Of a stretch of DNA of 64,000 nt, positions 46,342 through 54,920 are shown one piece after another. The stretch's first letter is position 1; each line of letters begins with the position of its first letter. This DNA is from an uncultured Eubacterium sp. (GTDB lineage: Bacteria > Bacillota > Clostridia > Lachnospirales > Lachnospiraceae): the NCBI GenBank assembly GCA_947642745.1, contig CANRTU010000017.1, forward strand, positions 1-64,000, written 5' to 3'. The notes beneath the pieces were generated by a model, which saw only the letters and a list, made by a program, of their open reading frames with translations, did no database searches and was not told where the DNA came from. The translations under genes and the position numbers were made by a program.

Positions 46342-46506
46342 TGTTCATTCCTGCCTGCTATTTTATCTGACAATTCTGTCCATATAGAAATGATGCCCTG
46401 TATATCCCGGAACAGCGCACACCGCCTGTTTTGGATACCAGGGCATGAAAGCCTCCTGTGGATACGCCTGATCCATCCATACGAAGCCCCAGCCATCCTG
46501 TACATT

Positions 46507-46585
46507 CCCCCGTATGAGACTTCCGGAATCCGTTATATGCATACGGGGGTCAGCTGTCCGTCCGGAAAGCTTCCGGAACGGACAG
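46507..46585 (-). promoter_or_regulatory. Two strong intercistronic stem-loops after the binding-protein gene
   Basis: CCCCCGTATG (46507-46516) pairs with CATACGGGGG (46540-46549), and CTGTCCG-TCCGGAA-AGC-TTCCGGA-A-CGGACAG forms a 14-bp stem with one bulge (46554-46585). Neither is followed by a T tract on the minus strand. Position just past the binding-protein stop suggests 3'-end protection or partial attenuation before the GH130 gene. Confidence 0.6.
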
Positions 46586-46598
46586 GAACACCCTTTTA

Positions 46599-48095
46599 TT
46601 ATTTACCTGTATTAGCCACAAATTCATCTACCTGTCTCTGGGCTTCATCCATAACATCCTGCCAGCCTGCCTTCATCAGCTCTTCTTTGATCTGAGGCAC
46701 ACATTTTGCCGGATCCTGCACGCCGGTCATTACCTCACTACGGTAACGCAGCCAGATTTCGCTACAGTTTGCCAGCTTATCATATACGGATGAAGTATCA
46801 AAGGTAAAACCAAGCATTCTGGAAACGACTGCCTGATCGTTCAGCTCTTTAATCTCATCCCACTGGCCATACTTATCTGTATCTATCTGTGTTACTGTAA
46901 AGTAAGATCCCTGTGTATATCCCGGCAGCTCCCAGTCCTGATTCAGTTTGTGCGCTTTGCTGTCTTCCGTATATTCGAAATCTACTCCTTCTTCGCCATA
47001 GTAGAACATATCACGCAGTTTTGTATCAGTATTTACCAGATCCAGGAACTGCAGACATTTTTCCGGATATTTACTGTTTGTGGAAATCATATTCAGTGAG
47101 CCACGCATTGTTTCATTGGACATAATTGTATCGCCCAGTTTCTGTACAGCTACTTCCTTGCCCATCTGAGGTCCCCAGGATGTGATACCAGCGGATTCCC
47201 ATCCCTGGGCAACTCTCCACATATTATACACACGGCCTTCTGAGAGCGTCGCCGCGTCCGGATTAATAATGCCTTTCTTATACCATTCATGAATGGTTTC
47301 CAGTTCTGAATAAATATCCGGCTCTTCCAGTGTGAAACATACCCTGGCATCTTCGTCGTCATATCTGACGCCCATAATCTGTGTTCCGCTGCCGATCTGG
47401 TCATATACGTCAAAAATATGATAGATACCGTCATTTTTCACATAAACCGGATAATCGTTTTTATCAGCTTTCAGTTTTTCAAAAGTCTCTGTCAGAGAAC
47501 TTAATTCTGTCATGGAAGCAATATCCAGATTGTATTCATCCACCAGCTCTTTATCCCATACTGCGTAATTGGAGACACCGATATCTTTGTAAGTCGGCAC
47601 ACCATAGATTCTGTCGTTTACTTTTACAGCTGTCCAGCATTCTTCCTTCATCAGCTTATTTAATTCCGGCATATTTTCATCAATCATATCCGTAATGTCG
47701 CAATAAGCTCCCAGATTGATATCTGACGTATAGTTCTTGCCAATGCCGTAAATAATATCATATGGTTCATTGGTACTGATGATGATATTTCTCCGGTCAT
47801 CCCAGGAACCCCAGGAAATGACTTCCATTTCCACGTTTACGCCGATCTTTTCCCCGACATATTCATTGACTTTGCTGATCCAGGAATCATAGTTATCCGG
47901 CATACCATTGCCAATGGTGACCCATTTGAGGGTTACAATTTCCCCGTTGTCCGCGTCTTTGGAAGAACCTCCGTTTCCGCCAGAGGATGAGCCGCCGCTT
48001 CCTGAACCGCCATTTCCGCTGCTTCCACAGCCGGCAAGTGTCCCGCATATCATCATTGCCGCAAGCCCTGCGGCCAGTAATTTCTTTAACTTCAT
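46599..48095 (-). CDS. Oligosaccharide-binding lipoprotein (LplA-like) of the N-glycan importer
   Basis: Extracellular solute-binding protein, 498 residues. Signal peptide MKLKKLLAAGLAAMMICG with lipobox LAGC (Cys23) and a Gly/Ser/Asn tether. The body (TLKWVTIGNGMPDNYDSWISKVNEYVGEKIGVNVEMEVI) and the DUF3502-like C-terminal half fit LplA-type binding proteins used by CUT1 importers of long oligosaccharides. AAAAGGAG precedes the ATG. Directly downstream of its two permeases, so it is the cognate binding subunit. Confidence 0.93.
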   Translation of the reverse strand: MKLKKLLAAGLAAMMICGTLAGCGSSGNGGSGSGGSSSGGNGGSSKDADNGEIVTLKWVTIGNGMPDNYDSWISKVNEYVGEKIGVNVEMEVISWGSWDDRRNIIISTNEPYDIIYGIGKNYTSDINLGAYCDITDMIDENMPELNKLMKEECWTAVKVNDRIYGVPTYKDIGVSNYAVWDKELVDEYNLDIASMTELSSLTETFEKLKADKNDYPVYVKNDGIYHIFDVYDQIGSGTQIMGVRYDDEDARVCFTLEEPDIYSELETIHEWYKKGIINPDAATLSEGRVYNMWRVAQGWESAGITSWGPQMGKEVAVQKLGDTIMSNETMRGSLNMISTNSKYPEKCLQFLDLVNTDTKLRDMFYYGEEGVDFEYTEDSKAHKLNQDWELPGYTQGSYFTVTQIDTDKYGQWDEIKELNDQAVVSRMLGFTFDTSSVYDKLANCSEIWLRYRSEVMTGVQDPAKCVPQIKEELMKAGWQDVMDEAQRQVDEFVANTGK

Positions 48096-48129
48096 ATTTT
48101 TCTCTCCTTTTATTTTGTAAGGTATCCGC

Positions 48130-49056
48130 TTATTCTTTGACTGAACCGATCGTCAGACCGGATATAAAATATTTCTGGAAAAACGGATAAGAACAGGCAA
48201 TCGGTACAATAATAATCAGCGCAATCGCCATACGCACACTTTCTGTCGGCATCGACAGCTTATACTGCTGCATCGACAGGTCTCCGTATGGATTGTTTGC
48301 CAGATACTCAATGCTTTCACGGATCTGGTTCAGCATTGACTGAAGCGTCTGCATGTTCTTATCATCTATGTACAGGGATGCCTGGAACCAGTCGTTCCAG
48401 TAACCAAACGCGGCAAACATTCCGATGGTAGCCATTACCGGTTTGGAAATCGGCAGTACGATCTGAGACCAGATTCTGAACTGTCCGGCTCCGTCGATCT
48501 TGGCGGATTCTACAATGGAATCCGGCACTGTCGTCCTGAAAAACGTCCGGCAGATCGTAACACTAAAGGACGAACATGCCAGCGGCAGAATCAGCGCCCA
48601 GATTGTGTTGCGCAGTCCCAGAATATTGTTAACCACTACATAACTGGAAAGCATACCGCCGTTAAATACCATTGGCACAAAGATAATCCATGTATATATT
48701 TTTTTCAGTTTGAAACTGTTTCGTGAAACCACATATCCCATGGTTGTTACCAGCGCAACAGTAATAATCGTACCTAAAACAGTTACAAATACAGACATGA
48801 ATGCCGCCCGTAAAATCATTCCACGCTCATTCCATAAAAACTCGTAAGCCGCTGCGGACAGCTCCTGCGGAATAATCTGATATCCATTCGTTCTAAGCGA
48901 TGCTTCACTGGTGATCGATATGGAAAACACGAACAGCAGCGGAAAAATACACATCAGACCCAGCACCAGAAAAACAATATTGAATACCACGTTCGTAGCC
49001 GGCTTAATCTGGTTAATTTTTGACATGCTGTCTGCTTCTTTTTGCTTTTTTCTCAC
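48130..49056 (-). CDS. Oligosaccharide ABC permease (LplC/YtcP type)
   Basis: CUT1 permease with six membrane segments (first NVVFNIVFLVLGLMCIFPLLFVFSISI) and EAA-like loop ESAKIDGAGQFRIWSQIVLPISKP; ends FQKYFISGLTIGSVKE. I favour the GTG at 49056 (MRKKQKEAD, 308 residues) because AGGAGG lies 8 bases upstream; the GTG at 49065 directly abuts the site. No ATPase gene is nearby, so a shared MsmX-like ATPase is expected. Confidence 0.93.
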   Translation of the reverse strand: MRKKQKEADSMSKINQIKPATNVVFNIVFLVLGLMCIFPLLFVFSISITSEASLRTNGYQIIPQELSAAAYEFLWNERGMILRAAFMSVFVTVLGTIITVALVTTMGYVVSRNSFKLKKIYTWIIFVPMVFNGGMLSSYVVVNNILGLRNTIWALILPLACSSFSVTICRTFFRTTVPDSIVESAKIDGAGQFRIWSQIVLPISKPVMATIGMFAAFGYWNDWFQASLYIDDKNMQTLQSMLNQIRESIEYLANNPYGDLSMQQYKLSMPTESVRMAIALIIIVPIACSYPFFQKYFISGLTIGSVKE

Positions 49057-49071
49057 CTGAACCACCTCCTG

Positions 49072-50049
49072 CTATATAATCCGGTTTTCATTATCAATCT
49101 TGCTGACAACCCAGTTTGCGAACAGGATCATTGCGCAGCTGCAGATTGCCTGGAAGAAAGATGCGGCCGCTGTCTGTCCGATCGGAGCATTGGAACGCAA
49201 CGCCTGGTAAATATATGTGTCAAAGGTTGATGCTGTCGAATACAGCGACTGCGGAAGTCCTCCGGTTGTCTGGAAGAACAGACCAAAATCTGAGTTGAAG
49301 ATTTTACCGCAGTCCAGGATCAGCATCATAATAAATACTGGTTTGATGGCCGGCAGGGTTATGTAACGGGCCTGCTGCATCTCCGTGGCGCCATCCATGA
49401 CTGCCGCTTCGTAAAGCGACGGGTCAATGCCTGTAATACTGGCCAGATAGAGCACCATACCATATCCCATACCTTTCCAGGTATTCAGAAATACGAGAAT
49501 AAACGGCCAGTACTTACTCTCCTGGTACCACATCACAGGATCTCCGCCCAGGGCAGTGATAATTCCATTCAGATAGCCCCTCTCTGGTGTCAGCAGCGCA
49601 TATACAAAATAGCTGACTACAACCCAGGACATAAAGTAAGGGAGGAACATCATTGTCTGGTACACTTTGGAACCGCCTTTGTTGCGCATGTTGCTTAGCA
49701 TGAGAGCGCCTCCCACCGCGACGCTGGCGCTGATAATGATAAACACAACATTGTAAAGTATCGTATTTCTCAGCAGCATGGCAAATGCGTTGGATGTGAA
49801 GAAGTAACTGAAATTGCCAAACCCTGCCCATTCGCTGTGGAGCAGGTTGTAGATAAAGCTGTGTCCGCCCGGAGCCAGTCTGTACACCTTAAATGCGATA
49901 ATAATACCAAACATTGGCGGGTACGCAAAAATGATGTACCACAGCAGCGTAGGCAGTGACAACAGAAACAGTTCTGTGTCGTCTTTGGACCACCGCTTTT
50001 TCGGAGCTTTTACCTTCGCCCCTTTGTTAAGCATCGTTTTACCACTCAT
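49072..50049 (-). CDS. Oligosaccharide ABC permease (LplB type)
   Basis: Partner CUT1 permease, 325 residues. First membrane segment LLSLPTLLWYIIFAYPPMFGIIIAFK; EAA loop EAAVMDGATEMQQARYITLPAIKP; the sequence FNSDFGLFFQTTGGLPQSLYSTASTFDTYIYQALR is typical of LplB. First gene of the transporter operon. AAGGAGG precedes the ATG, and a TTGACA promoter with a palindrome lies at 50086-50114. Confidence 0.94.
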   Translation of the reverse strand: MSGKTMLNKGAKVKAPKKRWSKDDTELFLLSLPTLLWYIIFAYPPMFGIIIAFKVYRLAPGGHSFIYNLLHSEWAGFGNFSYFFTSNAFAMLLRNTILYNVVFIIISASVAVGGALMLSNMRNKGGSKVYQTMMFLPYFMSWVVVSYFVYALLTPERGYLNGIITALGGDPVMWYQESKYWPFILVFLNTWKGMGYGMVLYLASITGIDPSLYEAAVMDGATEMQQARYITLPAIKPVFIMMLILDCGKIFNSDFGLFFQTTGGLPQSLYSTASTFDTYIYQALRSNAPIGQTAAASFFQAICSCAMILFANWVVSKIDNENRII

Positions 50050-50085
50050 CCATATTTTACCTCCTTGTTTATATTTGTTAATGCT

Positions 50086-50114
50086 ATGTTAACATTATTG
50101 TTTATATTTGTCAA
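50086..50114 (-). promoter_or_regulatory. Promoter of the N-glycan importer operon with overlapping palindrome
   Basis: Minus-strand TTGACA (50114-50109), 17 bases, TAACAT (50091-50086). The palindrome ATGTTAACAT (50086-50095) covers the -10, a likely operator, perhaps for the LacI protein encoded divergently at 50660. Confidence 0.65.
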
Positions 50115-50659
50115 TTATATTTATGAACTTTGTAAAATATGTTTAAATTTTAGTGAATAATGTGTAAATTTTTCCTAAATTTCTGGTGAATATGCCGATT
50201 CTATTGTTTACATATATTAATTTCATGTAGCGAAACGGGATTTACAAAAGATTTACATTCGCTCCATCAGAAACGCATACAGCATACAGATACCAGGAAA
50301 ATTTCCCGGATACGTTTTGGATTACGAAAAACAATACATGTAATGCATGGTTATCTGTTATTACACACACTGGATAAACCGGCAAATGGCTGTATATCTC
50401 CCGGACGCCGGAAAAAGGCGTCCGGCGTATGCGGTTATGTTCCTGCTGCTAATATATAAAAACAGCGGATAACCATGTATCATCCTGTATCATTCGCCAG
50501 AGTACAGCATGTGGAGTACAGACCAGGGGAATGATTTTTCAGACACTTTCTATTCAGACACTTTCTAATATGATTGTTTTTTTCTTTTCTCTGTGCTATA
50601 TTAAAAAACAGATTACCACGCAGCCCGGATTCTGCCCGGGATGCAGATTAGGAGCAGCC
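50115..50659. other. Divergent intergenic region between importer operon and lacI-type gene
   Basis: About 545 bases. Contains a 9-bp GC hairpin CCGGACGCC-GGAAAAA-GGCGTCCGG (50401-50425) without a T tract, and a partial copy of the MITE-like repeat near 50509-50560. No gene; the open frame from 50531 to 50659 is only the non-coding upstream extension of the regulator. Confidence 0.5.
50509..50560. repeat. Partial right end of the MITE-like element, copy C
   Basis: GTGGAGTACAGACCAGGGGA followed by ATGATTTTTCAGACAC matches the right end of copy B (24076-24114). CAGACACTTTCT is then repeated once. A left end was not found. Confidence 0.5.
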
Positions 50660-51685
50660 ATGGAAAAAGTTACGATGCAGGATATCGCAGATGCGCTTCA
50701 TATATCCAGAGTCACTGTCAGCAAAGCTTTCAATAACCAGTCCGGTGTATCGGACTCCCTGCAGAAACTCATTCTGGAAAAAGCCAGGGAACTGGGATAC
50801 GCAAAAGTCCCTTACCAGCCGGATCCCCGGCAGCCGGATGTCCAGCGCACCAGAACTGTGTCGCTGATCGTCTCACGGCCGGAATCAGCCGTATTCTGGA
50901 CAAGTATTATCCACCGTATGGCACAGGAGCTTTCCGCCTGGCAGATTAACCTGCTTTACACTTATGTGCCTTCCGTGTTCACAAAATCTTTTTCACTGCC
51001 TTCTGTGCTGACAACCGGCAGTGTGGACGGTATCATTGTGCTGAATGTATATGATCCCGAAATTCTGGGTACACTAAGCAGACTTTCCCTTCCGAAAGTC
51101 TTTCTTGATACAGTTCCTTCTATATATAAACAAAAGCTCACCGGAGACCTGATCTTAATAGAAGGTTTCCATACGGTTTATAAAATTACAGAATTCCTGA
51201 TTCGTGACGGGCACAAAAATATCGGCTTTCTTGGTGATATCAATTATGCCCAGACCAATCTGGAACGTTACAGAGGCTATTGCGCCTGCATGGACAGATA
51301 CGGACTGGCCATCCAGCCGGAGTACTGCCTGACCCGCAGTATCGGTATCTTTTCTTATGAACAGGAACTAAACGAATTTTTCGATCATCTTTCAGTATGG
51401 CCGGACGCATTTGTATGCGTCAGCGACTATGTGGCTCATTTTGTCAGACAATACAGGGACGGTCATCCCGCATGTCAGAACCACCCGGTCACACTGACAG
51501 GTTTTGACAACACCAGTGAATATACTAACGTAGCAGGACATATTATAACCGCAGACGTTCCTACTGGCTTACTGGGGAAACGTCTGGCGCTGCAGCTGTT
51601 GTTCCGGACAGAACATCCGGACGCCCCTTTTGAAGTGGCATTTATTGTTCCTTCCATCTGTAAATCTGACGCTGCATCTCCCTGA
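50660..51685 (+). CDS. LacI-family regulator of the N-glycan locus
   Basis: 341 residues from the ATG at 50660, with GGAG 5 bases upstream; helix-turn-helix VTMQDIADALHISRVTVSKAFNNQSGVS. The sensor domain starts at VSLIVSRPESAVFW. It is the only plus-strand gene in the locus, divergent from the importer operon and convergent with the second binding-protein gene, whose 3' end it overlaps by 44 bp. By position it probably responds to a mannose-containing catabolite. Confidence 0.9.
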   Translation: MEKVTMQDIADALHISRVTVSKAFNNQSGVSDSLQKLILEKARELGYAKVPYQPDPRQPDVQRTRTVSLIVSRPESAVFWTSIIHRMAQELSAWQINLLYTYVPSVFTKSFSLPSVLTTGSVDGIIVLNVYDPEILGTLSRLSLPKVFLDTVPSIYKQKLTGDLILIEGFHTVYKITEFLIRDGHKNIGFLGDINYAQTNLERYRGYCACMDRYGLAIQPEYCLTRSIGIFSYEQELNEFFDHLSVWPDAFVCVSDYVAHFVRQYRDGHPACQNHPVTLTGFDNTSEYTNVAGHIITADVPTGLLGKRLALQLLFRTEHPDAPFEVAFIVPSICKSDAASP

Positions 51686-53126
51686 TGACGTCGTCAATCC
51701 CTGCTGCCTCCAGTTTATCCAGCAGCCGGGGCAGATACTGCTCCGGCTCCACACTTCCTGTATACAGAGCCTTTCCAAATTCATCCAGTACACTGCGAAA
51801 CGCTGAGGCCTGTGTACTTACTTCATCCAGCCGGAAATCAAACCCAAACGACGGCGTCTCTTCCGAAGCGTCATTAAAAGCTTTCACCACCGCCCATTTA
51901 TCCAGCGGCTCGTTTTCCAGTACATAAGTATTAAACAGTCCGCCCTGCACCCAGTAAGGCACCGAATAATTTCTGCTGGTTGTTTCGTTCAGCCGTATCT
52001 TATGCGTGTAAACATACTCCTTTCCCTTTACCGCTTCCAGTTCTTCCGCATCCGGTTTTATTTTTTCCCAGTGCATCCCCTCGATTCCATAATTCAGCAG
52101 ATTCCTCAAATATTCATCCGTCTGGATCAGATTAAGCAGTTCCATGGCCTTTTCCGGATACTTACAGTCTTTATTAATGGCAGTCATGGCCCCCCGTGCG
52201 GAGGCATTGGTAATAATCGGGTCCATAATCGGAGATACCACCACTTCATATCCCAGATCCCTGCTCCAGATCAGTTCCGCATAAGGCTGCCCGTCGCCCT
52301 TTGTGACAAAACGCCGGACTGATTTATCATCAGAAGCAATCGGGGCATCTTTATTAATAAATCCTGCCAGATAATATTTGCGTGTTGTAGCCAGCACGGA
52401 CTGCATTTGTTCTGTTTCGAACACATTTTTCACCGTCAGGGAGGCGTCCCCATACTCAATCCCTACCGGATCGAGAATCTTATCCATATAGGTAGGCGCC
52501 GTATAATCTTTCGTCAGATACAGCGGCACCACGTCCGGCTCTTTCATCCGTATCAGAGCCAGCCAGGGTTCCAGATCTTCCAGTGTATGAATCTCTTCGT
52601 AAGGAACCTGGTATTTATCCACCAGTTCTTTGGTAAATACCCATACCGGACAATTGCCAATTTCTTTTTCACTGGGCACCCCGTATATTTTCCCTCCTAC
52701 TTTTGCCGCTTCCCAGAAACGGCTGTCCATACGCCCATACATCTGCCTGCCCTGCGCCTGCAGCAGTCCGTCCAGTTCCAGAAAGATTCCTTTCTGCGCA
52801 TTCTGCAGATAATCATTGGCCCAGGAAGATGTAAAACACAGATCCCAGTTATCTCCTGTCTGTATCAGCACCTGCATCTTCTGGTTATAATCGCTCCAGC
52901 TTACTTTTTCCACATCCAGCTGCACCCGGATCTTATCCCGGATATAACGATTCACTTCCTCAAACACAATCCCGTCGTCTTTCTGTGTTTCTCCTACCTG
53001 GTACCAGACCAGCTGTACGATATCCTCCCCCCCTTCCTTCTTTTTCTCTGTCTGGTCCATACACCCTGCCAGAATACCGATGGCAAGAACGAATACCGAA
53101 AAAAACCGGCAGTTAATACGACACAC
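51642..53126 (-). CDS. Second (orphan) LplA-like binding lipoprotein
   Basis: Solute-binding protein of 494 residues. The hydrophobic segment FFSVFVLAIGILAGC gives lipobox LAGC (Cys22). The body (IVQLVWYQVGETQKDDGIVFEEVNRYIRDKI...DNWDLCFTSSWANDYLQNA) matches the same family as the product of 46599, but it has no permease genes of its own. The start codon is uncertain: the GTG at 53126 lacks a clear ribosome site, while GGGAGG lies about 25 bases upstream with no in-frame standard start close to it. It could serve the same permeases with other specificity, or act as a co-sensor for the adjacent histidine kinase. Confidence 0.85.
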   Translation of the reverse strand: MCRINCRFFSVFVLAIGILAGCMDQTEKKKEGGEDIVQLVWYQVGETQKDDGIVFEEVNRYIRDKIRVQLDVEKVSWSDYNQKMQVLIQTGDNWDLCFTSSWANDYLQNAQKGIFLELDGLLQAQGRQMYGRMDSRFWEAAKVGGKIYGVPSEKEIGNCPVWVFTKELVDKYQVPYEEIHTLEDLEPWLALIRMKEPDVVPLYLTKDYTAPTYMDKILDPVGIEYGDASLTVKNVFETEQMQSVLATTRKYYLAGFINKDAPIASDDKSVRRFVTKGDGQPYAELIWSRDLGYEVVVSPIMDPIITNASARGAMTAINKDCKYPEKAMELLNLIQTDEYLRNLLNYGIEGMHWEKIKPDAEELEAVKGKEYVYTHKIRLNETTSRNYSVPYWVQGGLFNTYVLENEPLDKWAVVKAFNDASEETPSFGFDFRLDEVSTQASAFRSVLDEFGKALYTGSVEPEQYLPRLLDKLEAAGIDDVIREMQRQIYRWKEQ

Positions 53127-53394
53127 TTTTTTCGAAGTCCCAAACCATATCCTCCCTTATTCCGGTACACACCTGACCATGTGTGTTCTGGCAGTAACTG
53201 TCCGGAACAGTGCGCAAATCATTCACAGCATTTTTCAGGAGTATTTTCATAAATCAGGTACGTGAGAGCCTGTGTAACCGTTTTATGACAGATACTGCCG
53301 GAAAAGACAGAAACTATTGCGGATCATTACGGCGCAGTTTCCTGCTTATCCACAAAATGTGGGACCATCCATCTCCAGGGGTACTTTATCTGTA

Positions 53395-54920
53395 TCAGTA
53401 CTTTTTAACTGTACGCAGTGACGCCGGAGATACTCCATAGCACTGCTTGAACTTCCGGTAAAAATAACTCGTATCCGGATATCCCACTTCTCTGGCAATA
53501 TCATTGATCTTCATATTCGTGTTTAAAATCAGATCTTTGGCTATCCGGTTTTTCGTGTTGCTCAGATATTGCGTAAAAGAACACCCCACTTCTTTTTGAA
53601 AAATCTGTCCCAGGTAAGAGGCATTCATATGGTATTTATAAGACAATATTTTTAAATTCATATCTTCCCTGTAATTTTTCTGCACTTCCGCCATAATCTG
53701 TTTGACTACCGGCGTATACTGCGAATCCTCTGTATGAAGGTATGTTATTATTTCCGCAATCTCTGATATGAAAATAGATTTCAGACCCATAATATCATCC
53801 GCTTTATAAATCTGTTCTATCATCTCCGAGAAATCCTGCATATTTCCGGGCTGCCCCAGCTTATATTCCCTCTTAATATCCTGTAAGAGAATTGCCAGTT
53901 TTAACGCCAGCTGGTACAAAACATCCACGCTGACTTCCGATCGCAGATTGTTAATAAACAGATCCTCAATATAGTGCAGCGCCCCATCCCGGTCTTTTTT
54001 CAGAATCATTTTCCGCAGCTGTGTCTCATCAATCACTACATCCTGCGTAGCCCTGTCTTTAATATAGTTTTCATCAATGCAGCTGCCATATCCTTCCAGA
54101 ATCCGGTATTTTTGCAGCCTGGAAGCAGTTTTGTAGCATTCCGGCAATTTTTCATATTCCCTTATGGGCGCTGATATGGTAAAAAAGTCATGATTCCATA
54201 CCTGCTTTCCAGATGATACTGCAGTCCGCCAAATATTTCAGCCGCCTGACGGGCAATTGTTTCTTCACTGGAATATAACAACAGGAATAATGTATCCGGC
54301 GACAGGTAAATCGTTTTTACTTTTCCGGTCAGTTTTTGTGTTTCCATCAGGATCACCTGAATGCCTTCATTATTCTCCAGACTTTTAGTATCTATTTTCA
54401 TAATTGCGCCGCAGACCTGTTCATCCCTGCCAATCACAGGAAGTACCTGATAAAATTCCGCCATTTCATTTCCGTCCAGTTTTCCATTCAGAAATTTATG
54501 CCAGCCGATTTTATCTTCCATACTCCCGATTTTTTTCCTGTCTATCTCATCCAGATGCTCTGCCGCACGTACCAGCGCCTGTCTGAGCTGATCCTCGTTT
54601 ACCGGCTTTAAAATATATTCCTCCACATCCAGCCGGAGTGCGCTGCGGGCATACTCAAACTCGTCGTATCCGGATAAAATAATGCATCTGGTCTTGGGCT
54701 GGATTCTGCGTATTTCTTTAATTAAATCCAGACCGTTCATCTGCGGCATTTCCACATCCGTCACCAGGATATCCACCGGCTCTTTTTGGAACATTTCCAG
54801 CGCCTCCCGCCCGTTGCGGGCCATGGAAACTACTTTCATCGAGATTTCTTCCCAGTCGATGATGCACCGGATTCCCTGCAGGATAAATTCTTCATCCTCA
54901 GCCAGCATGACTTTTTTCAT
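53395..54920 (-). CDS. YesN-type response regulator (receiver + AraC domain), split by a -1 frame change
   Basis: The first frame (54920-54162) encodes a receiver domain with phospho-acceptor Asp55 in DILVTDVEMP and a linker, then stops. The second frame (open to 53395) encodes the rest of the linker and an AraC DNA-binding domain (LKILSYKYHMNASYLGQIF...DIAREVGYPDTSYFYRKF). Joining at 54180 gives about 508 residues, the normal length for the family, and restores the expected TISAPIREYEKLPECYKTA block. The join is at a T-TTT-TTA heptamer (54180-54186) phased exactly for -1 slippage. A plain 1-bp loss from a T7 run or a sequencing error is equally possible. The start overlaps the kinase stop (ATGA). 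Confidence 0.88.
54180..54186 (-). other. T-TTT-TTA slippery heptamer in the response-regulator gene
   Basis: On the coding strand, ACT TTT TTA is read in frame just before an early stop; the -1 frame after TTA continues the regulator. The heptamer is the classical U-UUU-UUA slip sequence. Only a weak 3-bp CCC/GGG hairpin follows. Confidence 0.6.

Noticed and set aside
50401..50425. GC hairpin as a terminator
   Set aside because: No T tract on either strand and no transcript end expected there.
50531..50659. N-terminal extension of the LacI-type regulator
   Set aside because: Overlaps the repeat fragment, lacks a ribosome site, and adds residues before the canonical helix-turn-helix start at 50660.
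52407..53252. 281-residue plus-strand reading frame
   Set aside because: Antisense to the second binding lipoprotein, His/Phe/Ile-rich composition typical of a reverse-frame shadow.
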